A stretch of 10,337 nt of DNA from positions 1 to 10,337 of the forward strand of contig WRMR01000138.1 of NCBI GenBank assembly GCA_009776995.1. The letters run 5' to 3'. Position 1 is the first letter of the stretch, and the number at the start of each line of letters is the position of its first letter. A program made the position numbers and the translations under genes. The notes beneath the pieces were generated by a model. That model made no database searches, was not told where the DNA came from, and worked only from the letters and a program-made list of their open reading frames with translations. Source of the DNA: Planctomycetaceae bacterium. Its GTDB lineage: Bacteria; Planctomycetota; Planctomycetia; Pirellulales; Thermoguttaceae. This document shows positions 6,579-10,337 of this stretch, in pieces.

Positions 6579-9053
6579 ATGTCCCTTTCTCATTTCCCAA
6601 TCAAATTCGTATTTGTGGCATTGATTCTTTTTTGCCTTGCAACGGTTGACGCGGCGGAACTTGTCTCGCCGAACGGCGCAAAGGAGATCGACGGTTATGT
6701 CACGTCCTGGATCGGTAATAGCTACGGCGGTTTGAACAACGGCAAAGGTCGATGGGTACAACAGGACATTGCTGCGATGTGCGTCACGCCGGACGGGACG
6801 GTTTACACCAACGTGCCGTGGGAGGAGGCGGGCGGCAACTGCATGATGTACAAGGACGGCGAAATGCTCGGTGCCGCCATGCACACGCACGGCTGGGGCT
6901 TCAACGGGGGCAAGGCGGTCGCGGTCAACGACAAGTACGTTTACATTGCCCTCGTCGGCAACAACGAAGGCGGTGGTCTCGTCGATGCCGGCACCTGGCC
7001 GCCCAAGGGGAAACGCTGGTTCGGCGTCTCGCGGCGGCTCCGTAGCGATTTCACCAAAGGTGCCCCGTTCGACCACGGCAAAGGCGGCAAAGGCGACACG
7101 CTGCCGAAATGCTTTCTGGTGGTCAATGAAGTGCCGGACGATAACAGCATCGACGGACAAACCGCGATTACCGGACTCTGGGCGGACAACGAGCGGCTTT
7201 ACGTTGCCAACCCGCTCGAAAACCGCGTTGAAATTTACGATGCGGAAACGATGCTCAAAATTGAACAGTGGCCGCTCCCTGACGAATTTCAAGGCAAAGC
7301 GGGATCAATCGCCTTGGACACGGTTGGTAACCTTTGGATGCTCGTTCAACGTCCCCGCGAGTCGCTCCTTGCAGAACGGTTTCTCGTCTTCGACCGGAAC
7401 GGAAAACTCTTCACGAAACGATTGACGAACGGCAAAACCCGGCATTGTCCGATTGAAATTCCGGAAAACCATGAAGAGAACTTTCCGCATAATTACCATC
7501 CGTCGGCATTTTGTTTTGACAATGAAGGCCGCCTGCTCGTCGCCGATACGGGAATTTGGCAGGTGATTCTCGTTTTCGAGAAGAACGGCTGGGATTACGT
7601 GCCTTCGCCGATAGTGATCGGCTGGCCGATGATTGCGATGAGACCGGGAATTTACAGTGATATGATTTTCCGAAACATCACGGCGATCGGTTGTGACGCC
7701 CAGGGAAATGTTTACGTCGCTTCGGACTGGGCGACAAGCGGCGGTGGGACGATTCTCGAATCCTACGCTCCCGTTTCCGAACCTGTGGAATTGACACCAC
7801 CGACTTTGAATCACTTCAGCTTTACGACGGAGCTTTTGGAAAGGATGAGATGGAAACTGAACTGGCGGCTTTACGGACTTTGTTTCATCGATTGCGCAAC
7901 GCTTGATCCCGATGACGAAACGATTGCATATACGAAGGAAGAGCGTTACAAAATCGACTGGTCGCAGGAACCCGGCAAGGAATGGACGCTCCTTGATGTC
8001 ACGGCGTTTCGACCCAATGCGAATTTTAAAACCGACACGCCACAGAACGACTGGAAAGATTTCTTCCGTGATCCCCGGCTGAATATCGGCGACTCCGCTC
8101 CGGTTTGGGTGCGCAATCTCGATGGTAAAAAATTCCTCTTCGTCAGCGACATGAATGCCGTAAGACTCCAGGTTTATGAACTCGATTTCACGAACGAACG
8201 CAATGTTATTCGGGCGGCGGTTCTCTTCTCACCGCAACGTTACAGGATGCGTGACGGAAGTGAGCCGGTCGATTGGCTATCCGGCCAACCGGCAAGAGGC
8301 GAATGGATTTGGACCAATTCGCTGTCACACGGCGGGCAACTCTTCATGGATGCGAAGGAATTTTCATCGCAGGAACCGGAAGTGCGTGACATTGAAGGCT
8401 GGTTCATCGAACCGAACGGCGACATTTGGCAAACGACGCACAATCAGGGGTTGCGGCGGTTCCGGTATCAGGGACTCGACAGCATCGGCAATCCGGTTTG
8501 GAATTTCGAGAACATGGACGTTTTTCCCCATCCGGCGGAATTCACCCAAGTCAAGCGCATCCGTTACGACGCGGAAACGGACACCTTATACCTCGGCGGG
8601 TGCGCGACGGTTGACGGCGTGGAACACAGGAACCAGCACTGGAAGCCGATGGGGGCGGTGATTTGCCGCTATGATAATTTTCTCCAAGGCGACAACCCCG
8701 GCACGACCGACGGCAAGTTGCGCTGGCGAATCGTTGCGCCGTATGTGACCGGGTCACAGGGGCACGAATCCTGCGAGCCGATGGGTTTTGACACGGCGGG
8801 CGATTACCTGTTCGTGCCTTACACCGGCGCGTCGAAAACCTCCGGCTTTGCAACGGGACACGTCGAAGTGTTTCGGCTGTCGGACGGCAACAGCGTTGGC
8901 TGGATGGAACCCGACCCGGCCACCGTCGGCGAAATCGGCTTGCAGGACATCCGTGAATGCCTCTCGGCCCATCGCCGCGCCAACGGCGAATACGTCATTT
9001 TCCTCGAAGACGATTACAAGGCAAAAGTCGTGATGTTCCGGTGGAAACCGTGA
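6579..9053 (+). CDS. Exported beta-propeller (NHL/SMP-30-like) protein, function unknown
   Basis: This 824-residue protein starts with a Sec signal peptide: MSLSHFPIK, a hydrophobic stretch at about 10-22, and a likely cut after VDA at 25. It should be periplasmic or secreted. The mature part repeats a beta-propeller blade pattern in which an Asp/Asn-Gly turn is followed by two hydrophobic strands: LYVANPLENRVEIYDAE (207-223), GSIALDTVGNLWMLV (242-256), FCFDNEGRLLVADTG (311-325) and ITAIGCDAQGNVYVASDW (367-384), with further strands such as DTLYLGG and GEYVIFLEDDYKAKVVMFRW towards the end. This is the NHL/gluconolactonase style. It lacks CxxCH haem motifs and I cannot assign catalytic residues. 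Such proteins often bind ligands or act as exported lactonases or dehydrogenases, but no substrate is visible. It converges with the next gene. Confidence 0.85.
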   Translation: MSLSHFPIKFVFVALILFCLATVDAAELVSPNGAKEIDGYVTSWIGNSYGGLNNGKGRWVQQDIAAMCVTPDGTVYTNVPWEEAGGNCMMYKDGEMLGAAMHTHGWGFNGGKAVAVNDKYVYIALVGNNEGGGLVDAGTWPPKGKRWFGVSRRLRSDFTKGAPFDHGKGGKGDTLPKCFLVVNEVPDDNSIDGQTAITGLWADNERLYVANPLENRVEIYDAETMLKIEQWPLPDEFQGKAGSIALDTVGNLWMLVQRPRESLLAERFLVFDRNGKLFTKRLTNGKTRHCPIEIPENHEENFPHNYHPSAFCFDNEGRLLVADTGIWQVILVFEKNGWDYVPSPIVIGWPMIAMRPGIYSDMIFRNITAIGCDAQGNVYVASDWATSGGGTILESYAPVSEPVELTPPTLNHFSFTTELLERMRWKLNWRLYGLCFIDCATLDPDDETIAYTKEERYKIDWSQEPGKEWTLLDVTAFRPNANFKTDTPQNDWKDFFRDPRLNIGDSAPVWVRNLDGKKFLFVSDMNAVRLQVYELDFTNERNVIRAAVLFSPQRYRMRDGSEPVDWLSGQPARGEWIWTNSLSHGGQLFMDAKEFSSQEPEVRDIEGWFIEPNGDIWQTTHNQGLRRFRYQGLDSIGNPVWNFENMDVFPHPAEFTQVKRIRYDAETDTLYLGGCATVDGVEHRNQHWKPMGAVICRYDNFLQGDNPGTTDGKLRWRIVAPYVTGSQGHESCEPMGFDTAGDYLFVPYTGASKTSGFATGHVEVFRLSDGNSVGWMEPDPATVGEIGLQDIRECLSAHRRANGEYVIFLEDDYKAKVVMFRWKP

Positions 9054-9066
9054 TGCCGCTACGCCG

Positions 9067-9969
9067 CTATTGAACCGGTTTGGGCGTTCCGCCGCGATCG
9101 ATGAGCGATTCACCGGGGCCGATCGGGAAGAGCGTGTATTCCCAGCCGTTTTCGGCCATGACCTTGCGCAGGTACTGAAACGAACTGTACGAATCGCGGA
9201 ACACCACGACATCAAAGGCCACACGCGACGCGTCGAATTTTCGCAACTGGCCGGCAATCACGGATTGTTCGTCCGGCTTCGCGGAAACAGGGAACCCCGT
9301 CCAGATTTTCGGGAGCGTTTCCCGATGCGTTCCGTGGTCAAAGGCCGTGAACTGGGCGTCGTTCAACCCGTGCGGTGAACCATCGGGTGACGTCCGGTGC
9401 CAGAAAAACAGCTTGTCGCCCGTGAGAACGAGAGCGACTTTCCGCTTGGACGATGACCGCATCTGCGGCAGCCGAATGTCCTGCATGTTGCTTTTGACGA
9501 CCGATTCGAACAAGGCCCGTTGTTTTTCGCGGTACTCCGTTTCCAGCCGTTCGTGTTTTTGCAGCGTTTCGTTCCAAAGATGTTCGGCTTCAGCGACCGA
9601 CCGGATGGTTTCGAGAATCGTCAGTGATTGCGCCGTTTTCGTTTTGAGGATGGCGTCGCGCCGGCTCTCCAGTTCAACAATCCGTTCAACCCAATCCTGT
9701 TTGGCTGTCGCGCTTTGTTGAAAAGGACGTGCCGATTCCCGCAAACGCTCCTGTTCGTGAATCAGCGTTTGCAACCGGTTTTCCGCCGAGAGAAACGCGT
9801 CCATCGGCACCGTTGCGATTTCGCCGCGCCGGTCGTGTTGCGCGATCATGCGTGTCAAAATCACGATGAGCAGGGCAATGAAGAGTATCCCCCCGAAGGT
9901 GTTGCACACAATGTCCAAAAACAGGTCAAGGCCGGCCTGCGGGTTCTTCTTGCGTCGCATTTTGACCAT
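9067..9969 (-). CDS. MotB/ExbD-like single-pass membrane protein with coiled coil
   Basis: This 300-residue protein has a basic N-terminus (MVKMRRKKNPQAG), then one membrane helix at about 14-39 carrying Asp15 and Asp19 (DLFLDIVCNTFGGILFI). An Asp at the start of a single N-terminal helix is the layout of MotB, ExbD and TolR proteins, whose Asp carries protons in a complex with MotA/ExbB/TolQ. A charged coiled-coil segment (about 55-160) and a small C-terminal domain (about 165-300, with VVVFRDSYSSFQYLRKVMAENGWEYTLFPI) would lie in the periplasm. I see no OmpA-like peptidoglycan-binding motif. No MotA/ExbB-type partner gene lies within this window upstream or downstream. The ATG at 9969 is preceded by an in-frame stop four codons upstream; ATG 9960 is also possible, with GGATGG just before it. 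Confidence 0.75.
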   Translation of the reverse strand: MVKMRRKKNPQAGLDLFLDIVCNTFGGILFIALLIVILTRMIAQHDRRGEIATVPMDAFLSAENRLQTLIHEQERLRESARPFQQSATAKQDWVERIVELESRRDAILKTKTAQSLTILETIRSVAEAEHLWNETLQKHERLETEYREKQRALFESVVKSNMQDIRLPQMRSSSKRKVALVLTGDKLFFWHRTSPDGSPHGLNDAQFTAFDHGTHRETLPKIWTGFPVSAKPDEQSVIAGQLRKFDASRVAFDVVVFRDSYSSFQYLRKVMAENGWEYTLFPIGPGESLIDRGGTPKPVQ

Positions 9970-9982
9970 CCGGTTTCCCGGT

Positions 9983-10000
9983 CACTCCGTTCACTTCGTT
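9983..10000. repeat. Two tandem 9-base units, CACTCCGTT and CACTTCGTT
   Basis: CACTCCGTT (9983-9991) is followed directly by CACTTCGTT (9992-10000), differing at one base, immediately upstream of the MotB/ExbD-like gene. On the minus strand it lies in that gene's leader. Confidence 0.5.
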
Positions 10001-10002
10001 TC

Positions 10003-10067
10003 CAGCGGTTGTTGTTTGGCGGTTACAGCGCAACCGCTGCGTGTGTTGTATTCTACCACACAACCGC
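10003..10067. repeat. Four CAACCGC arms forming competing hairpins in the leader
   Basis: CAGCGGTTG (10003-10011) and CAACCGCTG (10031-10039) are perfect 9-bp inverted copies. GCGGTT (10019-10024) can pair with AACCGC (10032-10037) instead. A fourth arm, CAACCGC, is at 10061-10067, inside the spacer of the candidate promoter. The first three arms lie in the predicted transcribed leader of the MotB/ExbD-like gene, so two mutually exclusive hairpins are possible there. Confidence 0.5.
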
Positions 10068-10077
10068 CGGAAAACAA
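10050..10077 (-). promoter_or_regulatory. Candidate promoter of the MotB/ExbD-like gene
   Basis: The minus strand reads TTGTTT (10077-10072), a 16-base spacer and TAGAAT (10055-10050). The -35 hexamer is identical to that of the HEAT gene promoter, and the -10 to that of the propeller gene. The leader would be about 74 bases. Confidence 0.5.
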
Positions 10078-10079
10078 AA

Positions 10080-10166
10080 GCCGGTATCCGCGACCGCGAC
10101 ACGCTCGAACAATGGCGCGTCAAACAATGTGATCTGGCCGCGGAACTCAGGGGACGGTTGAGCTAG
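10080..10166 (+). pseudogene. Coding-looking fragment ending in TAG, no start found
   Basis: In this frame 28 codons read like real protein (AGIRDRDTLEQWRVKQCDLA, then AELRGRLS) with charged, helix-like composition, and end at TAG 10164-10166. Codons just upstream in the same frame (Cys/Arg-rich) do not look coding, and no ATG start is present. It may be a remnant of a gene or a chance open frame. I do not recognise a family. Confidence 0.25.
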
Positions 10167-10226
10167 GGGCTTACTCATCAATCAGGAGATTGCGGTCCAA
10201 GCCAACTCGTTGGAATTGCCAAAGAG

Positions 10227-10246
10227 CCGGGGATGAGAGTCCCCGG
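10227..10246. repeat. GC-rich perfect hairpin, CCGGGGA/TCCCCGG
   Basis: CCGGGGA (10227-10233) and TCCCCGG (10240-10246) pair perfectly around a 6-base loop, TGAGAG. No T-run follows directly on the plus strand (TCATGGTG comes first), so it is more like a dispersed palindromic element than an intrinsic terminator. It sits 12 bases before a CACGAAG repeat. Confidence 0.65.
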
Positions 10247-10258
10247 TCATGGTGTTTC

Positions 10259-10293
10259 TTTTTCACCACGAAGGTCACGAAGAACCACGAAGG
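10259..10293. repeat. CACGAAG intergenic repeat, copy 2
   Basis: Five T and CACCACGAAGG, then TCACGAAGAACCACGAAGG, give three CACGAAG units at 10267-10273, 10276-10282 and 10286-10292. The left part matches the copy at 6463-6487 over more than 20 bases with one inserted G. No gene is visible from here to the window end. Confidence 0.75.
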
Positions 10294-10337
10294 GTTCCGC
10301 CATGGATTTTCACGGATTGTCTCGGGCTTGTGTCATT

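Noticed and set aside
6477..7292. A 271-codon minus-strand open frame over the start of the propeller gene
   Set aside because: It runs through the intergenic repeats into the antisense of a gene with a signal peptide and ribosome binding site; composition is Arg/Val shadow-like.

Overview
The window looks like chromosomal DNA from a planctomycete-type bacterium (phylum-level inference only). The reasons are a long HEAT-repeat lipoprotein, a BlaI/BlaR1-type pair whose peptidase carries a secretin-like tail instead of a beta-lactam sensor, a large exported beta-propeller protein, a MotB/ExbD-like single-pass protein, and several short repetitive 'words' (CACGAAG, GAGTTCAGAGTG, GAGGGACG) of a kind I associate with PVC-group intergenic DNA. 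Base composition looks moderate rather than extreme. No rRNA, tRNA, CRISPR array, insertion sequence or phage gene was seen.

Layout: 2-121 may be the 3' tail of a plus-strand gene entering the window. 122-326 is non-coding. 327-3218 (minus) encodes a 963-residue HEAT-repeat lipoprotein starting at TTG, with a good ribosome binding site and promoter. 3219-3742 is a divergent control region of about 520 bases. It holds the lipoprotein promoter, an AT-rich dyad, a strong intrinsic terminator with no gene in front of it, and a near-consensus promoter with two inverted repeats in front of blaI. 3743-4141 (BlaI/MecI-family repressor) and 4138-6261 (M56 peptidase) overlap by ATGA and form a two-gene operon. 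6262-6578 holds a promoter and a repeat-rich leader for the 824-residue exported beta-propeller protein at 6579-9053. That gene converges, with 13 bases between stops, on a minus-strand gene (9067-9969) for a MotB/ExbD-like membrane protein. The last 370 bases hold that gene's promoter, a leader with competing hairpins, a coding-looking fragment, and repeats.

How they may work together: the BlaI-like repressor would sit on its own promoter and be relieved by the membrane peptidase. The peptidase would be triggered through its periplasmic secretin-like domain, so the signal is probably an envelope one and not a beta-lactam. The lipoprotein, the propeller protein and the MotB-like protein are also envelope or exported proteins, but nothing in the sequence ties them to the repressor beyond proximity. 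I did not find a clear new defence or metabolic system. The best candidates for follow-up are the M56/secretin-like fusion, the orphan terminator, and a repeat word inserted in frame in the lipoprotein gene.
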